Part shown: positions 31,161 to 40,610 of the stretch, piece by piece | Numbering within the stretch: the first letter of the stretch is position 1 | How the letters are laid out: each line of letters begins with the position of its first letter | NCBI RefSeq assembly: GCF_020852615.1 | Contig: NZ_JADZAJ010000025.1 | Location: forward strand, 41,699 to 105,698 | Direction: 5' to 3' | DNA from: Nitrosomonas sp. | Lineage (GTDB): Bacteria; Pseudomonadota; Gammaproteobacteria; Burkholderiales; Nitrosomonadaceae | DNA: 64,000 nucleotides | Notes under the pieces: generated by a model | Told to the model about the DNA's origin: nothing | Databases searched by the model: none | The model's input: only the letters and a program-made list of their open reading frames with translations | Position numbers and translations under genes: made by a program

Positions 31161-31484
31161 GCGGACTCCTGTCTGAAATTTGCAACAGATTACTGCTGCA
31201 GAATAAATATGTAGTTTCGAATAAATTGATAAACCGGCTTCATTTCTGTTGCCCCCTAAACTGTCACCAGTACTTGGTTATATCGGCACTTACTTTCTCA
31301 TCGTCATAAATTGTCGGCAAAAGGAGACATCCGCAATGGGTTACAATTACTGTAGAAGCCTGATACAACAGGAATTTTCGTCGTATTTCGTTGCAAACAG
31401 GTCGTATTCCCTTGTAGTATTTCATCCACAGCTCACCAGTCTTATTTCGGTAATCCAGACGACAAGTTAAATAACAATAAAAAA
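31161..31484. other. Divergent upstream region of cheA and the MatP-like gene
   Basis: An AT-rich gap with no firm gene. It must hold the che operon promoter. On the minus strand I find GCCGATAT and GCCGACAA, reminiscent of a flagellar sigma-28 -10 box (GCCGATAA), but no TAAA-type -35 at the right distance, so the assignment stays open. A weak 44-codon frame is listed separately. Confidence 0.45.
31336..31470 (+). CDS. Possible 44-residue small protein
   Basis: An ATG preceded by AAAAGGAG at nine bases opens a 44-codon frame ending at TAA, 14 bases before the next gene. The protein has no recognised domain. The ribosome-binding site is the only support; it could be a leader peptide or chance. 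Confidence 0.22.
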   Translation: MGYNYCRSLIQQEFSSYFVANRSYSLVVFHPQLTSLISVIQTTS

Positions 31485-31925
31485 ATGACTAATCAGACTT
31501 ACATCATCCGGCAGCAGGACAGAAATGCGGCAGTCAGTTTTATTGATCATCAGCTGGACACTCAGCCCGACTGGCTCAGTGAAATCGAATCCCGGCGGGC
31601 TATGGCCAGACAGGAGTACCAGCAGGCACGAACCGATCCGGACAGCTTCAATGCGTGGTGCCATAAATGGCTGAATGAAAATCAATGGATAGAAATCAAA
31701 CAGGCCATCTGTGTCGCCAGAGGAAGACAGGAAAAAAGACTGAGGTATATTGAACCGAATAAAACCATCAGCGTGACAAACGAAGCTTGGAAAATCCTGA
31801 CCGAACTCGCACTGAAAGATCAGCTTTCCTTATCCGAAGTTATCGTCAATCGGCTGGGTAAAAACACCATCACCACGACCACGATCAGTTCATCTGCCAA
31901 ATCGCGTTATAATCTGGCGAACTGA
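31485..31925 (+). CDS. MatP-like ribbon-helix-helix DNA-binding protein (putative)
   Basis: A 146-residue basic protein. Its C-terminal part, KTISVTNEAWKILTELA then LSLSEVIVNRL, has the strand-helix-helix pattern of ribbon-helix-helix DNA-binding proteins. The whole resembles MatP, which organises the chromosome terminus in enterobacteria: an N-terminal helical part with a W..KW.N pattern (AWCHKWLNENQW), KQAICVAR-R, then the RHH with conserved I, W, L and LSE.I spacing. MatP outside gammaproteobacteria would be unusual, so this is inference by eye. The upstream sequence is AT-rich with no Shine-Dalgarno sequence. A short hairpin follows the stop codon. Confidence 0.55.
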   Translation: MTNQTYIIRQQDRNAAVSFIDHQLDTQPDWLSEIESRRAMARQEYQQARTDPDSFNAWCHKWLNENQWIEIKQAICVARGRQEKRLRYIEPNKTISVTNEAWKILTELALKDQLSLSEVIVNRLGKNTITTTTISSSAKSRYNLAN

Positions 31926-31928
31926 CCT

Positions 31929-31961
31929 GTTACCGGATACGCGCCTGATCTGTCCGGTAAC
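31929..31961. repeat. REP-like hairpin GTTACCGGA...TCCGGTAAC
   Basis: Perfect nine-base arms around 15 bases, directly after the stop of the MatP-like gene. The same arms occur at 43722-43773, and a related form sharing CCTGATCTG plus CCGGTAA occurs at 32719-32741. Confidence 0.55.
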
Positions 31962-32012
31962 ACCCATAACACTCGCCCAAACGGTGGTTACGCTGATAAC
32001 CTGCTCCCGGTA

Positions 32013-32675
32013 ATGATCACTCTGCCATCTGCCCAGTCATCTGTTTCATCCATTTTTACCCGCCCTCTGATCAGTTGCCTGAATCGCCTGACCGGCAGAT
32101 CAGGGCAAATAAGGCAGCGGTTGCAGGCACATGCCGGCGAAACAGTCTGTTTCCGCATTGATGCTTTTGCAGATCTGTACGTTGCGATTACGCAGGCAGG
32201 ACAATTCACGGCCGCCGGTAACGATGCGCAAACAAGGGCGGTAACGGTGACACTCGATATCCCTGCCGGACTTCCTGCACGCATTGCTTCCGGTGACAGG
32301 GAAGCTTTTGGAAAAATCATTGCACACGGTGATCCGGTACTGGCTGATACCCTGATTTATACGGGTAAAATTTTTCAGGCTGAAATCGAAGAAAACCTGA
32401 GCTCGGTCATCGGCGATGTATTCGCACGGAGAGTAACCTTAACCGGTCAGGAGCTGGTGCGCTGGCATCTGGATGGCATTCATGCTGTTTCACGGTCGCT
32501 GGGCGAGTTTCTCAGCGAAGAACGACCGGCCATTGTCAATCGGGCACGGTTTCATCAGCTGGTATCTGAAACTTCTTCCCTGCAGCAGCAACTGTCGCGG
32601 CTGGAAGAACGAATTGGCAGGCTGGTTACATCTTTTCCCGCAGTAACCGGTCATCTACCCGGAGCAGATCAATGA
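32013..32675 (+). CDS. ubiJ: Ubiquinone biosynthesis accessory factor UbiJ (SCP2 domain)
   Basis: UbiJ is a lipid-binding SCP2-domain protein that, with UbiK, assembles the soluble ubiquinone-synthesis complex and carries its hydrophobic intermediates. The 220-residue protein has a beta-rich SCP2-like N-terminal domain with [23 protein letters not shown] and [10 protein letters not shown]. It ends with a predicted coiled coil ([17 protein letters not shown]) of the type that pairs with UbiK. It lies 91 bases before ubiB in the same direction, the order seen in the enterobacterial ubiE-ubiJ-ubiB operon; ubiE is absent here. The sequence family diverges fast, so the context carries weight. Confidence 0.82.
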   Translation: MITLPSAQSSVSSIFTRPLISCLNRLTGRSGQIRQRLQAHAGETVCFRIDAFADLYVAITQAGQFTAAGNDAQTRAVTVTLDIPAGLPARIASGDREAFGKIIAHGDPVLADTLIYTGKIFQAEIEENLSSVIGDVFARRVTLTGQELVRWHLDGIHAVSRSLGEFLSEERPAIVNRARFHQLVSETSSLQQQLSRLEERIGRLVTSFPAVTGHLPGADQ

Positions 32676-32718
32676 CCGGGATTCCCGCAACACTGTATCA
32701 CTCTGTGTACTGCGACGA

Positions 32719-32741
32719 TACCGGCCTGATCTGCCGGTAAT
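32719..32741. repeat. REP-like hairpin TACCGGC...GCCGGTA
   Basis: TACCGGC and GCCGGTA form a stem between ubiJ and ubiB around a short CTGATCT loop. The stretch CCTGATCTG followed by CCGGTAA repeats the hairpin found before ubiJ. Confidence 0.45.
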
Positions 32742-32766
32742 TTCACTCAATCGGTCAACTTATTCC

Positions 32767-34281
32767 ATGCGTTTTTTCCGCCTGTTCAAAATCATCCTGA
32801 TTGCGTTCCGTTTCGGTCTGGATGAGATCCTGCTCTCCCGGATTCGCCTGCGCCCGCTCAAACTGGTTTCCGCTTTGCTGCCGTTTCGCTCCCGGCTCAA
32901 ATTACCGCGTGCAGTCAGGTTGCGCCTGGCACTGGAAGCACTGGGCCCTATTTTCATCAAATTCGGGCAAATGCTGTCCACCCGTCGCGATCTGCTTGCC
33001 GATGATTTTGCGGTGGAGCTGGCGTTACTGCAGGATCGGGTACCCCCTTTTCCTTCGGAACAGGCAATCAGAATTCTGGAAACCGTTTACGGTAAACCGG
33101 TTCATGAAGTCTTTCTTGAATTCAGCAATGAACCTGTCGCCAGCGCCTCGGTTGCCCAGGTGCATTTTGCCGTGCTGCAGGATGGCACACCAGCCGCTGT
33201 CAAGATTCTGCGACCCACCATCGCACCGGTAATCGCGCATGATGTGGCACTGATGGAAACCGGCGCCTGGCTGCTTGAATCCATCTGGCCGGATGGGAAA
33301 CGGCTGAAGCTGCGCGAGGTGGTGGCGGAATTTGCCCGCCATCTGGGAGATGAGCTCGATCTGATTCGGGAAGCAGCCAACTGCAGCCAGTTACGGCGTA
33401 ATTTCCTGAATTCCTCTCTGCTGCTGGTTCCAGAGGTGTACTGGGATTACTGCCATCCGGAAGTCATGGTGATGGAACGGGTAATCGGCACGCCCATCAG
33501 CCATGTGGATAAACTGCGCGCCAAAGGAATTGATATTCCGCAGCTTGCCCGCATGGGAGTGGAAATATTTTTTACCCAGGTGTTCAGGGATGGTTATTTC
33601 CATGCTGATATGCACCCCGGCAATATCTTTGTGGGAGATGATGGCCGCTATATTGCCGTGGATTTCGGCATTATGGGCTCACTAAGCGATCAGGATAAAA
33701 ACTATCTGGCACAGAATTTTCTGGCTTTTTTCCGCCGCGATTATCGCCGTGTGGCACAAACCCATATTGAAGCCGGCTGGGCACCGAGAAACACACGTGT
33801 AGACGATTTTGAATCTGCTATTCGTGCCGTGTGCGAACCGATTTTTGACCGGCCGCTGAAAGAAATCTACTTCGGCCGTGTGCTGTTGCGCCTGTTCCAG
33901 GCTTCACGCCAGTTCAATGTTGAAATCCAGCCACAGCTGGTTCTGCTGCAAAAGACCCTGCTCAATATTGAAGGGCTCGGCCGGGATCTCGATCCGGATC
34001 TCGATCTCTGGAAAACGGCCAAACCTTTTCTGGAAAACTGGATGGCAGAGCAGGTTGGAATACGCGGGCTGGTTACACATCTTCAGAAAGAAGCTACCAA
34101 CTGGGCGGTTATTCTGCCGCAATTCCCCCGCCTGGTGCACTACAACCTGAGCCAGGAACGCACTCAGAATCTGGAAGACAGGCTGGCTGAACTGGTCACA
34201 CAGCAAAAACGGCAAAGCCGGTTACTGGCGCTGCTTGCATTACTGCTGGCAGGGTTGCTGCTTGTCCGGATTTACCTCTAA
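32767..34281 (+). CDS. ubiB: UbiB, atypical kinase-like ubiquinone biosynthesis protein
   Basis: A membrane-bound member of the ABC1/ADCK/UbiB family, with ATPase activity that helps move ubiquinone intermediates out of the membrane. The 504-residue protein has the diagnostic KxGQ motif at 65-68 ([15 protein letters not shown]), and the Ala-rich loop SVAQVHFA replaces the kinase glycine loop. AVKILRP carries the ATP lysine, and the metal-binding part has [14 protein letters not shown] and AVDFGIMG. One or two hydrophobic helices at the C-terminus ([19 protein letters not shown]) anchor it. It follows ubiJ. Confidence 0.96.
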   Translation: MRFFRLFKIILIAFRFGLDEILLSRIRLRPLKLVSALLPFRSRLKLPRAVRLRLALEALGPIFIKFGQMLSTRRDLLADDFAVELALLQDRVPPFPSEQAIRILETVYGKPVHEVFLEFSNEPVASASVAQVHFAVLQDGTPAAVKILRPTIAPVIAHDVALMETGAWLLESIWPDGKRLKLREVVAEFARHLGDELDLIREAANCSQLRRNFLNSSLLLVPEVYWDYCHPEVMVMERVIGTPISHVDKLRAKGIDIPQLARMGVEIFFTQVFRDGYFHADMHPGNIFVGDDGRYIAVDFGIMGSLSDQDKNYLAQNFLAFFRRDYRRVAQTHIEAGWAPRNTRVDDFESAIRAVCEPIFDRPLKEIYFGRVLLRLFQASRQFNVEIQPQLVLLQKTLLNIEGLGRDLDPDLDLWKTAKPFLENWMAEQVGIRGLVTHLQKEATNWAVILPQFPRLVHYNLSQERTQNLEDRLAELVTQQKRQSRLLALLALLLAGLLLVRIYL

Positions 34282-34287
34282 ACCCCT

Positions 34288-34427
34288 GAGATCCTCTGAA
34301 AAACAATCTGCATTCATCACCACGTTAAAAACCATTTCAAAATGCACATTTACACTCTGTAAACTGCGTTTTCTCACCTGTTTTTATCTTGTGCTGACTG
34401 CTGCGCCAACGTTTTTCAGAGGATCCC
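34288..34427. mobile_element. MITE-like element with 17-bp terminal inverted repeats
   Basis: GAGATCCTCTGAAAAAC (34288-34304) and the reverse complement of 34411-34427 (GGGATCCTCTGAAAAAC) agree at 16 of 17 positions and enclose a 106-base AT-rich core without a coding frame. The core has its own palindrome, TTTACActcTGTAAA, at 34349-34363. Length and termini suit a miniature element mobilised by a transposase encoded elsewhere (an IS5-like end is a guess). No clear target duplication is seen. It lies between ubiB and potA. Confidence 0.5.
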
Positions 34428-34477
34428 TAACCTGACTGAATCAATTTTGCTAGAATCCGGCTTTTTGGAATAAAGTC

Positions 34478-35563
34478 ATGGCGTTACTTGAGTTACGCGA
34501 CGTCACCCGGCGCTTTGGCGACTTCACTGCGGTAGATGCTGTCACCCTGTCAATCGAGGCAGGTGAATTCTTTACCCTGCTGGGGCCGTCCGGTTGCGGA
34601 AAAACAACGTTGCTGCGCATGATTGCCGGATTCGACGTGCCCGATTCCGGGCAGATACTGCTTGACGGCCAGGATATTGCCGGCACCCCCCCCGAAAAAC
34701 GTCCCATCCATACCGTCTTTCAGAGTTACGCCCTGTTTCCGCATATGACCGTGGCGGATAACATCGCTTTTCCACTGAAAATGTCAGGGAAAATGCCGGA
34801 TGAAATTAAAGAAAGCGTAAAAAAAGCACTGGAAGAAGTGCAGTTATCCCGGTTTTCACAACGCTTTCCACACGAATTGTCCGGCGGGCAGAAACAGCGG
34901 GTGGCGTTTGCACGCGGACTGATCAACCGGCCACGATTGCTGCTGATGGATGAGCCGCTTGGCGCACTCGATGCCAAGTTGCGGGAAGATATGCAGCGTG
35001 AGCTGATTCACCTGCAAAAAGAAGTCGGCATCACGTTTATCTTTGTCACCCACTCGCAAGACGAGGCGCTGGCACTGTCGCAGCGGATTGCTGTCATGAA
35101 TCAGGGGCAGATTGAGCAGATTGGAGATCCTTCCGTGATTTACGGCTCTCCGGCCAACCGCTTCATTGCCGACTTCATCGGCAAGATCAATCTGATGGAA
35201 GCGCATGTCACACAGATTTCCGGTCAGAACATGACACTGGAAATTGACAAGCTCGGCACCACCACGCTTCCATTCAAGCCCGGTATCAAAACCGGCGATC
35301 AGGGCGTGGTGGCGATTCGCCCGGAACAGGTAGGGGTACATGCTTTAGCCAGTCAGGCAGAGCTTACCCATGCCTATACCGGAAAAGTGCTTGATTTTCT
35401 TTATGTTGGCGATGTCACCACCTACATCGTCGAGCTGGATTGCGGCATTCGCATGGAAGCGCTGCTGGCAAATTCCTCCCCCGGGCGGGCGCGTTTCTTT
35501 GAAGTGAATGATCCGGTAGTCGTAAGCTGGCTACCGGAAGCTGCCCATTTTCTGATGGATTAA
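34478..35563 (+). CDS. potA: Spermidine/putrescine ABC transporter ATP-binding protein PotA
   Basis: ATPase subunit of a polyamine importer. The 361 residues show Walker A GPSGCGKT (36-43), signature LSGGQKQRVAFARGL (near 132), Walker B LLLMDEPLGALD (near 151), and FVTHSQDEALALSQRI with the switch histidine. A C-terminal TOBE-type domain (VVAIRPEQVGV) follows. It matches PotA more closely than general sugar importers because of its order with two permeases and a PotD-type binding protein. GGA seven bases before the ATG serves as ribosome-binding site; a -10-like TAGAAT lies at 34451-34456. It begins a four-gene operon with tight spacing. Confidence 0.94.
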   Translation: MALLELRDVTRRFGDFTAVDAVTLSIEAGEFFTLLGPSGCGKTTLLRMIAGFDVPDSGQILLDGQDIAGTPPEKRPIHTVFQSYALFPHMTVADNIAFPLKMSGKMPDEIKESVKKALEEVQLSRFSQRFPHELSGGQKQRVAFARGLINRPRLLLMDEPLGALDAKLREDMQRELIHLQKEVGITFIFVTHSQDEALALSQRIAVMNQGQIEQIGDPSVIYGSPANRFIADFIGKINLMEAHVTQISGQNMTLEIDKLGTTTLPFKPGIKTGDQGVVAIRPEQVGVHALASQAELTHAYTGKVLDFLYVGDVTTYIVELDCGIRMEALLANSSPGRARFFEVNDPVVVSWLPEAAHFLMD

Positions 35564-35565
35564 CA

Positions 35566-36468
35566 ATGAATAAACTCCGTCTGACACGCTGGCTGGTGAG
35601 CCTGCCACCCACTTTGTTCCTGCTGCTGTTTTTTGCAGCACCCAGCCTGCTCATGATCGTAACTTCCTTCCGCTATCCGGGGGAATTTGGCGGGCTGGCA
35701 CCACTCTCCGCACCGGAAACGGCAACCGCCGAGGGAGATTCCGGTCTGTACGGGATGACACTGGAAACGTATCGTTTCTTTTTCAGCGATGTCCTGTACG
35801 CGGAAATTTTCCTGAAGTCGTTTGCTGTCGCAACAGCCACCACCCTGATTTGCCTGGCCATGGCTTATCCGGTTGCCATGCTGATTGCACAAAGTGCCAA
35901 AAAATACCGCAACCTGATGATATTGCTGGTTGTATTGCCTTTCGCCAGCAATTTTCTCATCCGTATTTATGCCTGGATGATCATTCTTGGCCCGGAATCA
36001 GCATTCAGCCATTTTGTTAACCATCTCCTCCAGGCTTTGGGGTTCGGACCGGTCATGCTGCTGTTTTCACCATTTGCGGTGATCGTCGGCATGGTTTATG
36101 TCCATCTGCCATTCATGATCCTGCCGCTCTACACCAATCTGGAAAAACATGACCCGGTATTACTCGATGCCGCACAGGATCTCGGTGCAAACCGCTGGCA
36201 GCGGTTCTGGCTGGTCACCTGGCCACAATCGCTGCCGGGCGTGTTTTCCGGCTCCGCGCTGGTATTTATCCCGGTACTGGGCATGTTTGCCGTACCGGAT
36301 ATTCTGGGCGGCACCGGCGATATTCTGATCGGTAACCTGATCAAGGACCAGTTTCTGGGCACGCGCGACTGGCCGTTCGGTTCCACGCTTTCCATCATGC
36401 TGATGCTGGCCGTGCTGTGTGTCGCCGGATTATCCACCCTGCTGGCCCGTCCACGCGTTTCCAGATAA
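35566..36468 (+). CDS. potB: Spermidine/putrescine ABC transporter permease PotB
   Basis: A 300-residue inner-membrane permease with about six helices, beginning two bases after potA. The cytoplasmic EAA loop that contacts the ATPase reads LLDAAQDLGANRWQRFWLVTWPQSLPG. LMILLVVLPFASNFLIRIYAWMIIL and the final membrane helices fit the PotB/PotH group. The first periplasmic loop (about 45-75) is longer than in many relatives. Together with PotC it forms the transport channel. Confidence 0.93.
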   Translation: MNKLRLTRWLVSLPPTLFLLLFFAAPSLLMIVTSFRYPGEFGGLAPLSAPETATAEGDSGLYGMTLETYRFFFSDVLYAEIFLKSFAVATATTLICLAMAYPVAMLIAQSAKKYRNLMILLVVLPFASNFLIRIYAWMIILGPESAFSHFVNHLLQALGFGPVMLLFSPFAVIVGMVYVHLPFMILPLYTNLEKHDPVLLDAAQDLGANRWQRFWLVTWPQSLPGVFSGSALVFIPVLGMFAVPDILGGTGDILIGNLIKDQFLGTRDWPFGSTLSIMLMLAVLCVAGLSTLLARPRVSR

Positions 36469-36477
36469 AGAGTTGCC

Positions 36478-37263
36478 ATGAAACGTCCCAATCTGACCTT
36501 ATGGCTTACTGCCAGTCTGGTTTACACCTTCCTCTATATTCCGCTGGTCATTGTGGTGGTGTATTCGTTCAATGATTCCCGCCTGAACGCGGAATGGGTC
36601 GGTTTTACCCTGGACTGGTACTACAAGCTGTTCAGAAACGAAGAAATGCTGCTGGCCGCGCGTAATTCGCTGATCATTGCCGTCAGCGCCAGCCTGCTCG
36701 CCACCATCCTGGGAACCATGGCAGGACTGGCGATTCACCGCTTCCGTCTCAGATTCCTGCCGGTACTCGCCTTCACCCCTGTAGCCATGCCGGAAATCCT
36801 GCTGGGTGTTTCGCTGCTGCTGTTCTTTCTACAGGTGCTGAACCTGACGCTGGGGATGATTTCGATCATCATTGCCCATACCACTTTTTGTATCGGTTTT
36901 GTTGCCATCATCGTGCGCGCCCGTCTGCAAGGCATGGACGAGAGTATTTTTGAAGCAGCCCGCGATCTGGGTGCGACTCCCTGGCAGACATTCCGGCTGA
37001 TTACCCTGCCACTGATCATGCCTGCGGTGGTCGCCGGGGCGCTGATGTCGTTCACGCTGTCGATCGACGATTTTGTTATCACCTTCTTCACCAAGGGAGT
37101 AGGCGAACCGATTCTGCCCATCCAGATCTATACCATGATCAAGATTGCTGTCACGCCGGAGGTCAACGCCATTTCCACGCTGTTCATGCTGCTGACGCTG
37201 GTGCTGATCATCATTGCCAATCGCCTGGATTCCGGCATGCTGCAGGGAGAAAAAAAATCGTGA
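36478..37263 (+). CDS. potC: Spermidine/putrescine ABC transporter permease PotC
   Basis: The second permease of the polyamine importer, 261 residues with six predicted membrane segments. The EAA loop is IFEAARDLGATPWQTFRLITLPLIMPA, and SFTLSIDDFVITFFTKG is typical of PotC/PotI. It begins nine bases after potB, and its last four bases overlap the start of potD, so translation is coupled. Confidence 0.94.
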   Translation: MKRPNLTLWLTASLVYTFLYIPLVIVVVYSFNDSRLNAEWVGFTLDWYYKLFRNEEMLLAARNSLIIAVSASLLATILGTMAGLAIHRFRLRFLPVLAFTPVAMPEILLGVSLLLFFLQVLNLTLGMISIIIAHTTFCIGFVAIIVRARLQGMDESIFEAARDLGATPWQTFRLITLPLIMPAVVAGALMSFTLSIDDFVITFFTKGVGEPILPIQIYTMIKIAVTPEVNAISTLFMLLTLVLIIIANRLDSGMLQGEKKS

Positions 37264-38375
37264 GTATCCGCCACGCTCTGGCCTGTCTGCTCTATCTGCT
37301 CTGCCTGCTTGTCATGCTGGCTGGCTGCACCTCCCGGGATCACGTTACAGAAAACACCGCCGGCAAACACGATAACATCCTGCGGCTGTTCAACTGGAAC
37401 AACTACATCAGCCAGGAGACGATTGAACATTTTGAACAGGAATGTCAGTGCCGGGTAACGCAGGATTATTACTCCGACAACGAGGAACTGCTCGCTAAAC
37501 TGGCAGCCGGTGCAAGCGGGTATGACATACTGGTGCCCACGGGCAATGCCATGGATACGCTGATCCATCAGCACGCCCTGCGTGAACTGGACAAATCACA
37601 GCTTCCCAACCTGAAAAATATTGATCCCCATTACCTTGGGACCGTATTTGATCCGGCCAACCGCTATTCCGTCCCTTATGCCTATACCATGACCCTGCTG
37701 GGATTCAACCATGAAAAACTGGCGGAACTGGGGCTGCCAACTGACAGCTGGGCAATCATTTTTGAACCCAGATACCTGGAGAAAATCAAAGGGCGCGTCA
37801 CCGTGCTCGATAGCCAGCGCGAACTGATGGCAGCCGCGCTCAAATATCTGGGTTATTCCGCCAACGATACCGATGAAAATCACTGGCAGCAGGCTAAAGC
37901 CCTGATTATCCGCGCCAAACCCTACTGGGCTGCTTTCAGCAATACCAGTTATATTCGTGAACTGGCAGTCGGTAATTTGTGGGTCACCCACGGTTATTCC
38001 AACGATATGTTTCAGGCTGCACAGGATGCAAAAAAAACTGGGCGCCGGTTCAGTATCGATTTTGCCATCCCCAGGGAAGGTGCCGTGCTGTCACTCGACA
38101 GCATGGTGCTCCACCATAGCGGACATCGCCCCGATCTGGCTCACCGCTTCATCAATTTCATGCTGGAAGGCGGAAATTCCGCCGAACTGACCAACCTGAC
38201 CGGTTCCGGCAATCCCAATCTGGCTGCCAGACCGTATATTCAACCCGAAATCATCGCCAATACCGCCATTTTTCCGGAAGCAGCACAATTTGCCCGGCTG
38301 GAAATGCTGGAAGATATTGACCACACCCGGCGCCGGCTGCTCAGCCGGATATGGACTGAAATCAAACTGAGATAA
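37260..38375 (+). CDS. potD: Polyamine-binding lipoprotein PotD-like
   Basis: The substrate-binding component of the polyamine importer, starting with GTG inside the potC stop region. The 371-residue precursor has a lipoprotein signal ending MLAGC (C23 becomes lipid-linked), so it is probably membrane-anchored, unlike the soluble E. coli PotD. The mature part shows LRLFNWNNYISQETIEHFEQE, YDILVPTGNAMD and VPYAYTMTLLGFN, all usual in PotD/PotF. Whether it prefers spermidine or putrescine cannot be read by eye. Confidence 0.93.
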   Translation: MSIRHALACLLYLLCLLVMLAGCTSRDHVTENTAGKHDNILRLFNWNNYISQETIEHFEQECQCRVTQDYYSDNEELLAKLAAGASGYDILVPTGNAMDTLIHQHALRELDKSQLPNLKNIDPHYLGTVFDPANRYSVPYAYTMTLLGFNHEKLAELGLPTDSWAIIFEPRYLEKIKGRVTVLDSQRELMAAALKYLGYSANDTDENHWQQAKALIIRAKPYWAAFSNTSYIRELAVGNLWVTHGYSNDMFQAAQDAKKTGRRFSIDFAIPREGAVLSLDSMVLHHSGHRPDLAHRFINFMLEGGNSAELTNLTGSGNPNLAARPYIQPEIIANTAIFPEAAQFARLEMLEDIDHTRRRLLSRIWTEIKLR

Positions 38376-38380
38376 AACAC

Positions 38381-38689
38381 ATGACCTATTACCAGCACCA
38401 TGTTTTTTTCTGCACCAACCAGCGTGCCAACGGCGAACGCTGCTGCAACGATCACCACGCCCGGGAAATACGCGACTACGCCAAAGCACGCATCAAGGCA
38501 CTCGGGCTGGCCGGCAAAGGAAAAGTCCGCATCAACAGTGCCGGTTGCCTGGACCGCTGCAGTGAAGGTCCGGTTATTGTCGTTTACCCGGAAGAAGTCT
38601 GGTACACCTACGTTGATCAGGAAGATATTGATGAGATCATTGAATCCCATCTCAAAAACGGGCAGATCGTCGAACGGCTGAAGATCTGA
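38381..38689 (+). CDS. Thioredoxin-like [2Fe-2S] ferredoxin
   Basis: A small (102-residue) cytoplasmic protein with four likely cluster cysteines: C11, one of C21/C22, C56 and C60 (SAGCLDRCSEGP). This spacing is that of thioredoxin-fold 2Fe-2S ferredoxins, relatives of the NuoE/HoxE cluster domain. GVxVYPEExWY-like text (IVVYPEEVWYTYV) near the middle is typical of the group. It begins five bases after potD and may share its transcript, though a functional link is not evident. The partner is unknown. Confidence 0.88.
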   Translation: MTYYQHHVFFCTNQRANGERCCNDHHAREIRDYAKARIKALGLAGKGKVRINSAGCLDRCSEGPVIVVYPEEVWYTYVDQEDIDEIIESHLKNGQIVERLKI

Positions 38690-39082
38690 TTATTCCCTGT
38701 CTGATAAATGCGGGGGAATACAAAAAATCAGGCAACCTCATGGCAGCAGCGGCAGATCCGGCTCCCGCAGAAATTCATTGTGCCTGGTTTCCGTCCCGGC
38801 AATCTCTTCCCCGATTATCAGTAACTGCTGGTATGCAGCCACCAGATTCGCCTATATTCGGTCGGTCACTGTGTTTGAGTTCACTCAGTCCGACGATCAG
38901 GTTTTGTCAGATTTTATTCGGTTTGGTTTTCCGTTGCGGCCGCTGATCTGATCCGGGAATATCAGGCACCAGGAGGATCAGGCGGATACAGATTCACTAT
39001 CCGGTAAAGTATTCTGCGGTAAAGCACCCTGCACTATAATTACCCGTCATAAAACAGTCACCTGTTACAGGATTTATCATCC
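38690..39082. other. Intergenic region without a recognised gene
   Basis: About 390 bases. Near its left end TATTCCC and GGGAATA can pair (38691-38716), without a T-run. In the middle I see no supported reading frame. A perfect -10 hexamer, TATAAT at 39035-39040, lies before the hydrolase gene. Confidence 0.5.
39012..39040 (+). promoter_or_regulatory. Candidate promoter of the hydrolase gene
   Basis: TATAAT at 39035-39040 matches the -10 consensus perfectly. The hexamer 17 bases upstream (TTCTGC) is a poor -35. Confidence 0.4.
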
Positions 39083-39736
39083 ATGCTGAATGAACAGAAA
39101 TGCTTTGTTACCGGTCCGGCCGGCCGGCTGGAAACGGTCATCATGCTGCCGGAAGGTCCGCCATGCGGCCTTGCTGTTGTGGCGCATCCACACCCGCTTT
39201 ATCAGGGCAGCATGGACAACAAGATCGTCTACATCCTCAGCCGGGCTTTCATCGAACAGCAGTACATCACGGTAAAGTTCAACTTCCGTGGCGTAGGGGC
39301 CAGTGAAGGCAGTTATGCGGATGGCAAAGGGGAAGTCGAGGATGTTATTGCGGTCACCCGGGCCATGCGCGAGCAATACGACACCGGGCCGGAACCGCTG
39401 CCGCTGATACTGGCCGGATTTTCATTCGGAGGCGGGGTTCAGGCACATGCCGCACAGCAGCTGAAGCCACACCGGCTGGTGCTGGTCGCACCATCAGTCG
39501 AGCGTTTACACGCCCCGCCTGTAGCTGATCACGCGCAACATATTCTGGTTATTCAGGGCGATCAGGACACGATTGTGCCGCTTCAGAGTGTCCTGCACTG
39601 GGCAACGCCGCAAATACTGCCAGTGACAGTTATCCCCGGTGCTGAACATTTCTTCCACGGCAAGCTGCATGTCCTGAAAAACATCATCCTGCAGCACTGT
39701 GCTGTCAGCCAGGCGACAGCCAGTCTCTACCCGTAA
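39083..39736 (+). CDS. Alpha/beta-hydrolase family protein
   Basis: A 217-residue soluble hydrolase of the short dienelactone-hydrolase-like group (COG2945-like). The nucleophile elbow is GFSFGG with S114; the acid is probably in [10 protein letters not shown] and the histidine in [10 protein letters not shown] near the end. [20 protein letters not shown] is the usual oxyanion-region sequence of this group. The substrate is unknown. Its 3' end overlaps the convergent hemF gene by 32 bases. Confidence 0.88.
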   Translation: MLNEQKCFVTGPAGRLETVIMLPEGPPCGLAVVAHPHPLYQGSMDNKIVYILSRAFIEQQYITVKFNFRGVGASEGSYADGKGEVEDVIAVTRAMREQYDTGPEPLPLILAGFSFGGGVQAHAAQQLKPHRLVLVAPSVERLHAPPVADHAQHILVIQGDQDTIVPLQSVLHWATPQILPVTVIPGAEHFFHGKLHVLKNIILQHCAVSQATASLYP

Positions 39737-40610
39737 GGAAATCGGTATAAAGTTTCGCTTCCGGGCTGCCCGCCACGGGTGACCAGTCATAACGCCATTT
39801 AACGATTGGCGGCAGTGACATCAGGATAGATTCGGTCCGCCCTCCTGTCTGCAGGCCAAACAGCGTTCCGCGATCCCATACCAGATTGAATTCCACATAA
39901 CGGCCACGCCGATAAGCTTGGAAATCCCGCTCACGCTCGCCATAAGGCAGATCACAACGCCTTTGCAGAACTGGCACATACGCCGCCAGAAAATGATCCC
40001 CGACACTTCTGGTCAGGTTGAAACAGGTGGCAAAATCCGGTTGGTTGAAGTCATCAAAAAATACCCCGCCTATCCCGCGCGGCTCCTTACGGTGTTTCAG
40101 GTAAAAGTATTCATCACACCATTTCTTGAAACGCGGATAGTATTCGCTGCCGGAAGGCTGCAGTGCATCTTTGCAGGTCTGATGAAAATGGATGGCGTCT
40201 TCTTCAAAGCCGTAATAAGGCGTGAGATCCATCCCGCCGCCAAACCACCACACTGGTTCCGCCCCTTCTCTGGTCGCTGCAAAAAAGCGGACATTCATGT
40301 GAACGGTAGGGGCGTAAGGATTGCGCGGGTGCAGCACCAGCGAAACACCTGCCGCTTCAAATGCCCTGCCGGCCAGCTCGGGCCGGGCTGCAGTGGCCGA
40401 GGCAGGCAGTCCCTTGCCAAACACATGCGAAAAATTGACCCCTCCACGCTCCAGCACATTGCCTTCCTCGATCACACAACTGGTCCCTCCCCCGCCTTCC
40501 GGGCGGTCCCAGGTATCACGGCGGAAAGCCTGGCCATCGGCCTGTTCCAGCCCTGCTACGATTCTGTTCTGTAAATCAGTCAGGTAATCTTTGACTTGTG
40601 AAAAATTCAT
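39705..40610 (-). CDS. hemF: Oxygen-dependent coproporphyrinogen III oxidase HemF
   Basis: Converts coproporphyrinogen III to protoporphyrinogen IX in haem synthesis, using O2. The 301 residues match the family, with [24 protein letters not shown] near the N-terminus and [40 protein letters not shown] in the core. The signature [28 protein letters not shown] carries the conserved His and Arg residues. A high haem demand fits an organism rich in cytochromes. GGAGGTG lies before the ATG. It is divergent from aroC. Confidence 0.97.
   Translation of the reverse strand: MNFSQVKDYLTDLQNRIVAGLEQADGQAFRRDTWDRPEGGGGTSCVIEEGNVLERGGVNFSHVFGKGLPASATAARPELAGRAFEAAGVSLVLHPRNPYAPTVHMNVRFFAATREGAEPVWWFGGGMDLTPYYGFEEDAIHFHQTCKDALQPSGSEYYPRFKKWCDEYFYLKHRKEPRGIGGVFFDDFNQPDFATCFNLTRSVGDHFLAAYVPVLQRRCDLPYGERERDFQAYRRGRYVEFNLVWDRGTLFGLQTGGRTESILMSLPPIVKWRYDWSPVAGSPEAKLYTDFLTGRDWLSPG

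Noticed and set aside
31260..31330. Sigma-28 flagellar promoter before cheA
   Set aside because: GCCGATAT and GCCGACAA resemble the -10 box, but no TAAA element lies 15 bases upstream of either.
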